Shown: piece after piece, positions 35,103 to 47,500 of the stretch
Layout: every line of letters starts with the position of its first letter
How positions within the stretch are numbered: the first letter of the stretch is position 1
Origin: Rutidosis leptorrhynchoides
Lineage: Eukaryota > Streptophyta > Magnoliopsida > Asterales > Asteraceae
Assembly (NCBI RefSeq): GCF_046630445.1
Contig: NC_092335.1
Coordinates: 627,347,501 to 627,411,500, forward strand
Length of the DNA: 64,000 nucleotides
Reading direction: 5' to 3'
Notes under the pieces: model-generated
The model's input: only the letters and a program-made list of their open reading frames with translations
The model's database searches: none
What the model was told of the DNA's origin: nothing
Translations under genes and position numbers: made by a program

Positions 35103-37126
35103 CTAGGGATGATACTGGTACCAATAGGGGTTCCAAGCATAACCATAGGTGCTATAGAATGCTTCGGCAGGGTTATACGTAAGATACGGTGGTTGCATCT
35201 CTATAGACCAGGGAGGGAATATGGGTTTTGGTGTAGGAATATAGTTTCTACCTATATGTTGGCAATGAGCTATGATTTGGTTCTGATGAACTTGCCAATC
35301 TTCAAATGCTCTCTGTCTAGCATTTTCGTACTCCTGTAAAGCTATAAACCTTTGCATTTCTTGCATCTCATTTCCCCCTCCTACATTACCTTGCTGTTGG
35401 TTTCTCTCAACCTGTGGATGTCTACCATGGTATTGTACTGCGGCGTTATTTCGCCTCTTCAAAACTTTCGCACCATGGTATACATTTAAACCTATAGTAT
35501 CGCGGGGTTCTGGTTCTTCTACTAATAATCCCCCAGACTGATATCCACACCGAGATATTCAGCAATCAAAGTAATAAAAATACCACCTCCTATTATGCTA
35601 TGCGGTCTCATCCCCCTAACCATAGCTGATAAATAATAACCCACACAATAAGGTATACTTACAGCGCTTTGTGGGTCTCGAATACACATATGGTAAAACA
35701 AATCGTGTTCATTTACCTTTTCCTTGTTCTTACCTCTTTGTGTAATCGAATTAGCTAAAAACCTATGAATCACTCTTAATTCAGCTCTATCTATATCCAA
35801 ATAAGAGTAATTTCCCCCTTTGAAACGGTGATGGCTTGTCATTTGACTCCACACACCGTGTGTATCAAAATTTTCATCTATCTTTCTACCATTTAGTATC
35901 AACCCTCTACAATCGGCAGATGCTAACTCCTCAGGCGTATATATACGTAAAGCCTGAGCCATGTCTAGTAAAGACATGTGGCGCATCGAACTGCCTAACA
36001 AAAATCTAATAAAAGATCGATCGGTTAAACTAGCTACCCGATCATTCAACTCTATACTACACAACAATTCTTCACACCATACTTTATATACAGGTCTACG
36101 CATGGTGAATAAACGTACCCAGTCATTAAAAGTAGAATTACCATACCTCTGTACAAGTAATTCTCTAATTGGCCCGGCCAATTCTACAGCTTCTAAGGGT
36201 CCCCATTCTATGACCCTAGGTACCTCAACAACTTTAGAATGAAGAGTATGCAAACCCCTTTGATACTTTGGATAATCTATCCAAAGTCTGTCAAATCTCA
36301 GGTTCGGGTGCAACTCTTCCAAGTGCAAATCAGAAAATGTCATGACTGGATGAGGTATATCCTGCTTGTAGTAATTATCCACCTCCTGTTGTTCCGCATT
36401 CTCAGCAGGAGCATTGCGAGCTTGGGATGAAGATTCACCCCTTTCAGTCTGCAAAACACATCAAACACAATTTTTGTGCATCCAAATATGCATTAGTGTC
36501 AGCAAAATCATCAATCTAAATAATTACAATGACATGATCAATTTATATCAAACTTAAGCTCATTTTCATATTTTCATCAAATCTACACTTTTTCAAAATA
36601 GCATATACGAAAATGTTCGCCAAGTTCATAACCATTCAACTCAAATAACATGTCAAAATAATCATTACTTGCAATTAAACAAGTTTCAAATGGCATTATC
36701 TCTCAAAAATCAAGTTCATGAATTTTTAGACTTGAAAAAGTCCACTTTAATTCTCAAAATCATGTTTAGGCTCAAAGTTTGGATCATTTAACTACCTAAA
36801 CATGTTACACTACTTAATTTAGCAACAATTCATGATAAAAATTGGCCATAACCTGTTTATATCAAAAAGCCCCAAATTGCTCAAGAACACAAACCCTAGA
36901 TTACTCAAAATTTGAAGTTTAAGGCTTCTAATCATGTTAAATAGCATCAATCTAGGTTATACAAGCATAATACATAAACAATTTAAGCCTAATTACATTA
37001 AAAAGCATCAAAATCAAATTGGGGAAAAAATTGCTCAAGAACACTAATTTTTGGATTAAATGGTGTTTAGGTGTAGAAATTTACCGTTTTTCTTGAGTAA
37101 TTCCTTGATAGCATCCTTCTCAACAT
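35103..37126 (-). pseudogene. Env-position gene of element 3 (ATHILA ORF-1-like), two exons, frameshifted
   Basis: On the minus strand, exon 1 is 37126-37085 (14 codons, ATG-started), the intron is 37084-36449 (GT..AG, acceptor TGTGTTTTGCAG) and exon 2 is 36448-35103. Joining at these sites keeps the frame. The protein resembles the ATHILA ORF-1 family known from Athila elements: motif RVIHRFLAN followed by DLFYHMCI and a moderately hydrophobic stretch (GYYLSAMV..GGGIFITLIAEYLG). No signal peptide is seen. A 1-bp loss in a G run near 35535 ends the first frame at 35522; the last ~120 codons continue in another frame. The gene sits where retroviral env would be, but an envelope function is not shown by the sequence. 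Confidence 0.75.
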
Positions 37127-37262
37127 GATTTTAGTAAAAGATTTGGTGATTAACGGTTAAAAATTGTGATTTTGGGGGTGTTTTTGGGGGTGTTTTTGGG
37201 GTTTTTTCGCGTCTGTTTTTCGCAGTGTTTTCTGTTTTTGGGTTGGGACTGAGCTGTTCCAG

Positions 37263-37343
37263 CTCTTATATTTTTTTCTGTATTTCGGTCCTCTCGCGAC
37301 TCGCGGTGTTTAGACCCTTCAAACTCCGCGAGTCGCGGAGTTT
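37263..37343 (-). promoter_or_regulatory. Pre-env promoter module (element 3)
   Basis: Minus strand: palindrome of 11-bp arms (37343-37321), second palindrome (37306-37294, last arm base altered) and TATAAGAG at 37270-37263. Order and spacing match the LTR module and the copy in element 4. Confidence 0.6.
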
Positions 37344-38350
37344 GTTTTTTTTTTTTTATATAATCTTTAACTTATAAAACAATTAAGTAATTAATTTTTA
37401 AAATTTTGTTTCCCTTGTTATTTAGGAAGAGGTCGTTTCGGATCGATGTCCTAGTCCGTCTCTCGATAAAATTTTAAAATTTGTCTTTTTGTAGCTATTG
37501 CTTTAAAAGCTAAGATTTTTGGGTTTTTTTTTAATGTTTTTGGCATACTTTAATTCAATAAGATTAAAAATAATGATAATAAAAGTTCTCGTCCCTCCCT
37601 CGGGTAAAGCAATTTCGGTTCAAAGACCTAGTCTTCAACTTACGACGAATTTTAAAAATCATATTTTTAAATTAATGAGATAAAGTAAATTTTTGTTTTT
37701 AAATTCACACAACTTAAATATAAAATTCAAAATTAATATTAAAAATTCACACCAAACTTAAAATTTGAAATGCATAAAATTAAAAATTCATATTTTAAAA
37801 ATTAAAAATTCACACCAAACTTAATTTAAAAATTCATATTATAAATTCACACCAAACTTATATTAATTCATATTATAAATTCACACCAAACTTATATTAA
37901 TTTTTCAAATATTTACAATTTTAAAAATATTGCTTTTACAAAGTTTACAATATTAATTTAAGATTTAAATATTAATTTTAAAAAAACATGGTAAAAATAA
38001 AATTAAAAATCTTTTTGGCTTTTTATTCCACTTTAATCAATCAAATATTATCAAAAATATGCGCCCCTCTTTTCGGTAAAGTAATTTCGGTTCCAAGACC
38101 TAATTTAACTCATGACGAATTTTTGAAATATTTTGGGTTGATTGATTAAAGATATTTATACCTTAAGAATAAACGTTAAATTTCACAGTGATGTAATAAA
38201 TTTTTGTATGATATCAACAATTTCGGTCGCCAAACCTAATTTTATTCAATACCAATTTAATACTTTTTAGCGAACAAATTAGCGTTTATTATCAAAAGGT
38301 TAAAAATAAAAAAAATAAAATAAAAACTGTACAGACATACCTGTGAAATA
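37344..38350 (-). other. Pol-env spacer of element 3
   Basis: AT-rich non-coding spacer. It contains several dispersed copies of AAATTCACACCAAACTTA (about 37700-37900) and two diverged copies of a block with GGTCTTGGAACCGAAATTACT (minus-strand sense) near 37600 and 38090. The equivalent spacer of element 4 is the same. Confidence 0.7.
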
Positions 38351-38359
38351 GATTTCTTA

Positions 38360-38772
38360 GTTATATGATCTATCCCATTCATAAGATAGTCGGTTTAATT
38401 GGTTTTCCATGGCTACATAGGCGTAACCTCGAGCATTCAGTGTCTTTTCTTCTAAACATATGAACGGTCCGTCTCTGCATAAAGTAACAAATTCGGTGTT
38501 TGAATAGGTTTGATTATTTGAACATTACCTCCATGTGACCATTTTCCGCATTTGTGACATCATTCTAGGTGTCGTGCTCTTCTTTTCGCTGCGGATTTTG
38601 ATTTTCCTTTACCAAATTGTAACTTATTATCTTCGCATCTGGATTCTTTTCTAACTCCGTCCATTCTTTCTCTGATTACTGATACTATTTCACACGGAAG
38701 TGTGTCATTATTACGTTTAGTGATCAAAGCGTGTAGCATTAGACCATGGTTTAGTTCACAGGCAGTCTTCAT
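38360..38772 (-). pseudogene. Zinc-knuckle gene of element 3, broken
   Basis: Counterpart of the 138-aa gene at 22586 and 58483. The frame from 38772 stops at 38560 because a CGA codon has become TGA just before the zinc knuckle. A 1-bp deletion further on (about 38525) would also shift the frame. The product would lack the zinc-binding residues. Confidence 0.85.
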
Positions 38773-38923
38773 TTTGTAAAAACCTAAAAAAAATAAAAAT
38801 TCAGAATGGGGGGAGAAGACTAGTTCTTTAGGGTCTGCTAGGGAAAGACCATTCGGGGAAAATAGACAATCTAACTCTAACAGAAATACATATTATCCTT
38901 TAAAGACTTGATTCTCCCTACAC

Positions 38924-41900
38924 TTAGTTAGCTGTGGTGTCGAAATTGTGATTAACTTCGTTGTCGACTTCCATCGGACCATGTATGTAGTGTTTAACTC
39001 TGTGACCATTAACTTTAAATTCAATCCCATTTGAATTTATCAATTCTACTGTTCTGTATGGGAAAACTCTTTTGACTATGAATGGTCCAGACCATCTTGA
39101 TTTCAATTTTCCAGGAAATAGCTTGAATCGTGAATTGAAAAGAAGAACTCTGTCTCCTTCTTTAAATTCTTTTGAACTTCTGATTCTTTTATCATGCCAT
39201 TTCTTCGTTCTTTCCTTATAGATTAACGAATTTTCGTATGCGTCATGTCTTAATTCTTCTAATTCGTTTAGTTGACTTAATTGTAGACGTCCGGCTTCAT
39301 GTAAATCAAGATTACATGTCTTCAAAGCCCAAAATGCTTTGTGTTCAATTTCTACTGGAAGATGACATGATTTTCCATAAACAAGTCTAAAAGGTGTGGT
39401 TCCAATTGGAGTTTTGTAGGCTGTTCTAAAAGCCCAGAGTGCATCCTCCAATTTCATGGACCATTCCTTCGGATTTGATCCTACGGTTTTCTCTAGAATA
39501 CGTTTTAAAGCTCGGTTGGTATTTTCAACTTGTCCACTTGTTTGTGGATGATATGCGGTGGAGATTTTATGAGTTACTCCATATCTTTTAAGAACTTTCT
39601 CAAGTTGATTATTACAGAAATGAGTTCCCCGATCACTTATTAAAGCTTTCAGTGTTCCAAACCTTGCAAAAAGACGTTTTAAAAAGTTGACTACAACTCG
39701 TGCATCGTTAGTTGGGAGAGCTTGTGCTTCCGCCCATTTAGATACATAATCAATGGCTACGAGTATATATAGATTATTATGAGATTTTGGAAATGGACCC
39801 ATAAAGTCAATACCCCAAATGTCAAATACTTCACATACTTGGATGACATTTTGTAGCATTTCATCACGTTGACTTATTTTTCCGGCCCTTTGAGAAGCAT
39901 CACAGGATTTGCAAAGAAGGTGTGCGTCTTTGTAAATTGTAGGCCAATAGAATCCAGCATCATAAACTTTTCTTGCTGTTAGTTGAGGCCCATAATGCCC
40001 TCCTGTTGGTCCTGTGTGACAATGGTTTAATATTTTACTAGCTTCATCTCCAAATACACATCGGCGTATTATTCCATCGGGACAACTTTTAAACAAATGT
40101 GGATCTTCCCAAAAATAGTGTTTTATATCACTGAAGAATTTCTTTCGTCTTTGGTACAATAATCCTTTTTCAAGGAATCCACAAACTAAGTAGTTTGCAT
40201 AGTCTGCAAACCATGGAATTTCTTTATAATCTATCTTCAATAGATATTCATCAGGAAAGTTGTCTTGTATGGCCGATTCATTTAGAACTTCTAATTCGGG
40301 ATATTCAAGACGAGAAAGATGATCAGCGGCGAGATTTTCTGCTCCTCTTTTATCTCGGATTTCAATATCAAACTCTTGTAAGAGTAAGATCCAACGGATT
40401 AATCTTGGTTTAGCATCTTGTTTCGAAAATAGGTATCTAAGAGCAGAATGGTCGGTATAGACCACCGTTTTTGCTAGAACGAGATATGATCGAAATTTGT
40501 CAAAAGCAAAGACAATAGCAAGGAGTTCTTTTTCGCTAGTTGTATAGTTCGTTTGTGCTCCTTGTAATGTCTTACTAGCATAATATATAGGTTGAAATCG
40601 TTTTTCAATCCTTTGTCCTAAAACGGCTCCCATTGCAAAATCACTTGCATCGCACATTAGTTCAAATGGTAGATTTCAATTTGGTGTTATCATGATCGGC
40701 GCATTAGTTAGTTTCTCTTTAAGAATATTAAAAGATTTGATACACTCATCGAAAAAGATGAATGGAGCATCCTTTTCTAGGAGTTTATTCATAGGAGTGG
40801 CAATTTTAGAAAAATCTTTTATGAAACGTCGGTAAAAACCGGCATGCCCTAGAAAACTCCTAACTCCTCTAACATTGGTGGGATGTGGAAGTTTAGCAAT
40901 TACATCTACTTTAGCTCTATCCACTTCAATTCCTTCTTTTGAAATTTTATGACCAAGAACGATGCCTTCTTTAACCATGAAATGGCATTTCTCCCAATTA
41001 AGTACTAGATTTGATTGTTCGCATCTAATAAGCATTCGTTCAAGATTAACTAGACATGTTTCAAATGTATCACCGAAGACTGAAAAGTCATCCATGAAAA
41101 CTTCCATGCATTCTTCTATCATGTCGTCAAAAATCGCCATCATACACCTTTGAAAGGTTGCAGGGGCGTTACAAAGTCCAAATGGCATGCGTTTGTAAGT
41201 AAAAGTACCATAAGGGCACGTGAATGTGGTTTTCTCTTGATCCTCGGGTGCTATTGGAATTTAAAAATATCCGGAAAATCCATCTAGAAAACAATAGTAA
41301 CTATTTCCGGCTAATCTTTCCAACATTTGATCTATGAAAGGTAAGGGAAAGTGATCTTTTCTGGTGGCGTCATTTAATTTTCTATAATCAATACACACAC
41401 GCCATCCTGTTACAGTCCTAGTAGGAATAAGCTCATTTTTCTCATTTGTAATGACAGTCATGCCACCCTTCTTAGGCACGCATTGAACTGGGCTTACCCA
41501 TGGACTATCAGAGATTGGATAAATTAAACCTGCATCTAGCAGTTTAATAATTTCTTTTTTAACTACATCTTGCATATTAGGATTTAGTCTTCGTTGGCGT
41601 TGCACATACGTTTTATGACCTTCTTCCATAAGGATTTTATGTGTGCAATACGAAGGACTTATTCCTTTAATATCATGAATCTTCCATGCAATGGCTGGTT
41701 TATGAGCTTTCAACACAGAAATGAGTTGTGATTTCTCATTTTCAGTAAGAGAAGATGATATTATTACAGGTAATTCAGATTCACCATGTAAATAAGCGTA
41801 TTCCAAATGGTTTGGAAGTGGCTTTAACTCTAATTTCGGAGGTTCTTCTATCGATGATTTGTATCGATATCTGTCTTCTTCTTTTAGCATTTGAATTTTT

Positions 41901-44527
41901 TCTGTTGTTGGTTCATATCCATTAGCTATAAGTGTAGCTAACATTTCAGCTTCATCAATTGGTTCATTACCTTCTCCTAAAGAACATTCTCCTGTTCCTT
42001 GTAATTCTGGAAATTCTTCTAACAATTCTGCATGTGCATCTATAGTCTGAATATAATAACATGTATCATCTGCAGATTGTGGTTGTTGCATTGCTCTATC
42101 AACTGAAAAGGTAACACTCTCGTCCTCTATACTTAGGGTCAATTTCTTACCGAACACGTCTATCATTGCTTTAGCCGTGTTTAAGAATGGTCTTCCTAAT
42201 ATGAGAGGAACTTGAGAATCTTCTTCCATGTCTAGAACAACAAAATCTACTGGAAATACTAAAGTACCAACTTTAACTAGCATGTTCTCCATTATCCCTC
42301 TAGGATATTTTATTGATCTATCGGCTAGTTGTATGCTTATTCTTGTTGGTTTCAATTCTCCAAGGTCTAGTTTAGTGTATAGTGAATACGGCATTAGATT
42401 TATACTAGCACCTAAGTCTGCCAATGCTTCTATTGAACTAAGACTACCCAGAAAACATGAAATTGTGAAACTTCCTGGATCAGATAATTTTTCTGGTATC
42501 TTATTCAACAGCACTGCTGAACAATTAGCATTCATAGTAACAGCCGAGAGTTCTTCCATTTTCTTTCTATTTGAGATTAGATCTTTCAAGAATTTAGCAT
42601 ATCTAGGCATTCCTGAAATCACATCAATGAAAGGAAGATTTACATTTATCTGTTTAAACATATCCAAGAATTTGGATTGCTCGGCTTCAAGTTTCTCTTT
42701 CTTCATTTTACTCGGGTAAGGAAGTGGTGGTTGGTATGGTTTAACATAAGGTTTAGCCTTAACTGTGTTATCTTCATTAACCTTTTCAACTACCGGTTCT
42801 TTTTCCTTATCTTTATCAGGTTGTGGTTCTTGTGGAGTAGGAATAGCTTCATCAGAAGTTACAGGTATTTCAGGTGGTTTAAGTGTTGTACCACTTCTTG
42901 TGGTAATGGCTTTAGCTGTTTTATTCCGGGGGTTAGCATTTGTATCACTAGGTAAACTTCCCGGTTTTCTTTCACCTATTAACCTTGCTAGGTTACTTAC
43001 TTCTTGTTCCAGATTTTGAATAGAAGCTTGTTGATTTCTAAATGCTTGAGCATTTTGTTCATTAGTTTGTTTCTGAGATGTAAAAAATTGCGTTTGAGTT
43101 TCAACTAGCTTCGTCATCATATCTTCTAAATTCGGCTTTTTATCATCGGTTTGTTGTGGTGGTTTGTTTTGAAAATTAGGTCTTTGTTGATTATAAGTAT
43201 TATTGGATACTTGTTGATTGCTAGGACCTTGTTGGTTGTTGTATGGAATATTTCGGTTATAATTCTGGTTTTGATTGTAAATCGGTCTTGGCGGTTGATA
43301 ATTATTCTGATAATTATTTCCAGGCCTTTGGTTTATGTATGAAATATTCTCTCTTTGTTCCATTGTTAATTCAATACTGAGATAATCTTTTGTCAAATGT
43401 GGTCCTCCACACTGCTCACAACTAATTCGTATTGAGTGAATATCCTTAGTCATCTTTTCCATTCGTCTCTCGACAGCATCTATCTTTGCGGAAATGGAAT
43501 CTAAGTCATGGCTAGAATCGGCTCTAGCTGCTTTAGATGATCTAACGATATCTTTTTCTTGGTGCCACTCATGTGAGTGGGAAGCAGTGTTATCAATAAT
43601 TTTGTAAGCATCAGTTTCAGTTTTCTTCATAATAGAACCACCAGCTGCTATATCTATGTATTTCCTTGTAGTGATGTCGCATCCTTGGTAGAATATTTGT
43701 ACTATTTGACAGGTGTCTAAACCATGTTGCAGACATCCTCTTAATAACTTTCCATATCTTGTCCACGCCTCATATAGAGTTTCATTTGGCTTCTGTGTAA
43801 ACGTAACAATTTCTGCTTGAAGTCTTACGGCTTTAGATGCCGGAAAGAATTGTTTAAGAAAATTTTCAACTAAAACGTCCCATGTATCAATCGCCCCTTC
43901 AGGTAACGATTCCAACCAATCTTTGGCTTCTCCCTTTAAAGTCCAGGGAAATAACATGAGATATATCTGTTCATCCTCCACTTCTCGGATTTTAAATAGT
44001 GTGCAGATCCTATTAAAGGTACGTAGATGTTCATTTGGATCTTCCTTCGGCGAACCACTAAATTGGCATTGATTAGTCACCATGTGTAGAATTTGTCCTT
44101 TGATTTCATAATCTGGCACATTAATGTCTGGATGAGTAATTGCGTGACCTTGGCCAGTGCGTTTAGCTCTCATTCGGTCTTCCATACTTAAAGGTTCCAG
44201 ATTCTCCATAATTGAATTTGTTGAATCGGAATCACTAGAGGATTCTGATTTTATGGTTCGTTCCTTAACAATCTCTGTTTGAATGATTGGTGGTTCCGGA
44301 GGAAAGTTTAGTGGTTCAGGATCTACGAATCGTTCCTGAATATTCTCCGGATTCTCATTTGTGAGGTCGGGTTCAAAAAATGGATTATCGGAAATTTGAA
44401 CTGGAGTACTTGGTCGACTGGATGACGATTCTAAAGAAAAATCAACGGCAGTAATATTTGCTAAATGTCTTGATCTAGTTACAGGTGGTGAACGTACAAA
44501 AGGTGGTGAACGTCTTGCTCGGTGCAT
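38924..44527 (-). pseudogene. Element 3 gag-pol, full length with two nonsense mutations
   Basis: A single frame of 1,868 codons from ATG 44527 to TAA 38924, with no frameshift, interrupted by two stops: TAA at 41263-41261 (CAA in B) inside RT after FSGYF, and TGA at 40678-40676 (TGG in B) before RNase H. Both are transitions of the type left by cytosine deamination. Approximate residue map: gag core 175-260, knuckle near 370 (here CGGPHLTKDY, last Cys lost), protease DLGA near 700, RT FMDD near 1145, RNase H CDAS at 1290 with [14 protein letters not shown] and AADHLSR, integrase HHCC about 1500-1540, D at DFMGPF ~1574, D at SDRGTHF ~1630, E at GQVEN ~1664, and a C-terminal RWSGPF region. It is the best-preserved gag-pol here. 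Confidence 0.94.
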
Positions 44528-45121
44528 TCACTGAATATCCTATTAGTTTTTAAAAGGAAAGAAAAATTATAATAAGTTATCCAATCAATAGACTTTTCTG
44601 ATTTTGCCCACGTTTCGAATAGCCAAAAGATGCAGCAGAGGGGCAGGATTCGTTTGGTCTCAATATAATTGAGGACTGTTTGGCTCCAATAACCCGGTCC
44701 ACGTACAAATCCAACTATTACTACGAACCAGAAAATTTTGATGTCTATCAATTTAACCACTTAAAATAAATTTTCGTAATTTTAAGAAATTTAGATAAGA
44801 AGTAGAATAAAAATCTATGTCCTAAAACTAGAATAGCGAGAAATAAGAAAGAAAAAGAGTTCGTCGGAAAAAGGTCGGAAAAGAAAAATGGTTGAAAAAT
44901 AAAAGGTGACGGAAAAATAAAAGAAACTTATAAAACTTAAAAATACTTGACTAACCTAACCTTATTACTACAACTAACTTAAAATTATAATCGCAAATTG
45001 AGATTACTAATTGGAATGATAATTGATACATAGGTAAAAGTCGCCTAAAAATATTAAAGCTTACAGGAAAAACTAAATCCCAATTGGAAATAACTTAAAA
45101 AAGAAACTAAAACTTAAAAAG
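44528..45121 (-). other. Element 3 leader remnant
   Basis: About 590 bp matching the leader just upstream of gag in B (16220-16811), including the conserved pre-gag block. The frame 44760-44479 here is the same non-ATG frame noted in B. Homology ends near 45121; the rest of the leader, the primer site and the 5' LTR are missing. Confidence 0.8.
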
Positions 45122-45160
45122 ACTAACCCAATTGGACATATGTCCATACAACACTTTGGG
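45122..45160. other. Junction segment with inverted match to 23107-23130
   Basis: Short filler between element 3 and the D-side sequence. It contains the 12-bp palindrome GGACATATGTCC (45134-45145). Positions 45137-45160 are an exact inverted copy of 23107-23130. Confidence 0.75.
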
Positions 45161-45305
45161 AGTTTGAAGGGTCTAAACACCGCGAGTCGCGGGAGGACCG
45201 AAATACAGAAAAAAATATAAGAGCTGGAACAGCTCAGTCCCAACCCAAAAACAGAAAACACTGCAAAAAACAGACGCGAAAAAACCCCAAAAACACCCCC
45301 AAAAA
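45161..45305 (+). repeat. Fragment of the pre-env region of the 3/4 family
   Basis: Matches 59932-60075 of element 4 (second palindrome, TATAAGAG and the start of the env-gene leader). It is cut on both sides and has no gene behind it. It may be a remnant of the lost 3' half of element B. Confidence 0.8.
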
Positions 45306-45375
45306 CATCAGTAATTATTTCGTCGTATTTCGTATTTAAATTAATACTATTTCATATACCCCGTTGCACACATCA
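45306..45375 (+). repeat. D 5' LTR remnant
   Basis: Last ~70 bp of an LTR ending GCACACATCA. The end is closer to that of A (CGCACACATCA) than to B, 3 or 4. Confidence 0.7.
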
Positions 45376-45381
45376 AGTTTT

Positions 45382-45402
45382 TGGCGCCGCTGCCGGGGAA
45401 TC
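45382..45402 (+). other. D primer binding site (tRNA-Asp)
   Basis: TGGCGCCGCTGCCGGGGAAT, the best-preserved primer site of the Athila-type elements in the window, starts six bases after the LTR end. Confidence 0.9.
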
Positions 45403-46363
45403 GGCGAAACGCTATATTTTTAATTTATTTTTGTGTAAATATATTTATATATATTTTTAGAAAAATAATATAAAATTTAAAAAAAAAACACGTTTTTCAA
45501 ACTCCACGACTCACGGAGTTTGCAGGCTTAAAACTCCACGACTCGCGGAGCCACCCTGACAGGCGCACCCAGGAACCCTACTTCGCATTTATTACGGAAT
45601 AATATTAATTATTATTATTTTAAAACCCGAATTAGGTTTAATTAATTTAATATTTAATTTTTAGTTTTAATTAAATTTGTAATAATTACTTTTAATTAGT
45701 TTTATTATATATAAAAATTAATACTTTTATAAAATAAAAATATGAAAATAATATATTTATAAAAATTGTACTTTTTACAACTTTAAGTTTATTTTTATAT
45801 TTTGTAATTTTTTTAGTGTAATATTTGTATCTTTATTGTTCGTAGCTAGTTTTAAGTTCTAGTATTTTGCCGTAGCTTATTTTTATTTTTAGATTTTTAG
45901 GCCTTGCCGTTAAATCCCTTAAGTGCTATTTCTTTAGACTAAGATTTAGGTGCTTTAGAATTTTGCGACAATTTTAAAATTTTAGTGCCTTTTAAGTCAC
46001 GACGCGCTACTTTCTTATTTTTATTTCTCGATATTTTTCGACGCGCTTCTTTTTCTTTCTTATTTCTCGCCACGCTAGTTTTAGGACTTAGAAATTTTCT
46101 CTACTTCTTCTCTAATAATTCCAAACGAAAAATTATTTTAAGTGGTTAAATTGATAGACATCCAAATTTTCTGCTTCGTAGTAATAGTTGGATTTGTTAG
46201 TGGCTGAGTTGTGAGCTTCCGATTTAAAGGGTTCTGGCTCCCTGCTACATCTATTGGCTATTCGAAACGTGGGCAAAAGCAGAAAAGTCTATTAATTTGA
46301 TAACTTATATAATTTTTATATTTATAACTAATAGGATAATTAAAATTTGGTAATAAGCGCATT
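45403..46363 (+). other. D leader with palindrome pair
   Basis: AT-rich leader. A palindrome pair lies at 45499-45521 (imperfect, arms with two mismatches) and about 45531-45553, 37 bp apart for the core. A conserved pre-gag block (46141-46340) is almost the same as in A. No gene. Confidence 0.7.
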
Positions 46364-47500
46364 ATGAAAAGTCTCGAAGATATTTTGGTAACTCTTTACG
46401 ACATACGAAATCAATACTCTCAACCGAGTGTTGATGACAATTCGTTCGGTCAATCTTGGATCACGAATGACGAAACAATAACTGGTTGTGAAATCTGTGG
46501 AGATTATCACTCAACATGGGAATGTTATTATTACGTTCCTATGGAAAATTACGAACCCACGGAACCTGAATGGAATGATTATGAAGAATACAATTCAAAT
46601 TGGGATTATTTCCAAGAATATATCCAAACTCAACAACCAGTAGACGAGGAAAATTACGTGTCTGAAAATTTATTAGACAATATGAAAATCAAACTCGAAG
46701 AACTCAATGCTCAAAATGAACAAATGAGAGAGTTTGTAAACCGGCAAGCTGAAACTCTATCAGACTACACACCTGTTGATCTGAGGAGTATTGTGCAAGA
46801 AAATCTCATATCATCGAATTTTGATGAATTCGAGAGCTCCGAAATTACCAACTATCCCGATGATACTTTTTATTCAGTCTTATGAATTTCACAACATATC
46901 GACACATTAGCCTCTACCGACGAAATCATCGATCCATCAATGGATAAAGAAGAAGTAAGGGTGACAAATTGGTACTCTTGGGAAAACGATAACGTTGAAA
47001 ATTTTACCCCCGAGACCAAAATGGTGAGACCAATAAGTACCGTTAATGAAGAAGAATCTACTCCAATCCCGAAATTCACCATTCCACAACCTTCCAACCC
47101 AATATTCTCAATAGACGAGTCATCTACCGAAGATGAACTACGAGCTTTAATAGATAATGACACCTCGAATTTCACCCAATTGGGTAATAGAGGTGAAACC
47201 TTTGATCTCGAGAATGAACAGAAGGAAATGTTAGGAATTATCCACCCTATAGAAATATGTATGTCGATGTATATCGATCCATTTGACCAAGAACCAGAAA
47301 AGAGACATATCCATTTACTAAAAGCTACACTTAAAAAAGAATTAAGTAGTGACAATCGGGAGAGTCTAAACTTTAAACCCATTGATATATTATACACCAC
47401 CCGAGATGTAAATAACTGGCTCACTATTCTAATTCGTGGAACTTATTCTACCGACTTCACATGTCGTCAGCTAAGTGTGGGGAAGTCTAACCCCACTTAA
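46364..47500 (+). pseudogene. D-specific ORF with Athila-type zinc knuckle, one in-frame stop
   Basis: Two frames, 46364-46885 and onward to 47500, are in phase and separated only by TGA at 46883. Together they give about 378 codons. The start follows the leader exactly where gag begins in A. Near residues 46-58 is CEICGDYHSTWEC, spacing CX2CX3HX4C, the same unusual spacing as the gag knuckle of A, B, 3 and 4. The rest is acidic and rich in E, D, N and T, with no gag core, protease or polymerase. Its 3' end overlaps a polypurine motif. I do not recognise the family; a minimal gag-like RNA-binding protein of a non-autonomous element is an inference. Confidence 0.65.

Larger units (their letters stand above)
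32061..45121 (-). mobile_element. Element 3: inverted Athila-like element, 5' truncated
   Basis: Reading leftward: part of the leader, gag-pol, zinc-knuckle gene, env-position gene, 3' region and LTR (continued at 23149-24570 beyond C). The 5' LTR, primer site and first ~800 bp of leader are missing: homology to B stops near 45121. It is almost identical to element 4 over its length but in opposite orientation. Confidence 0.9.
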
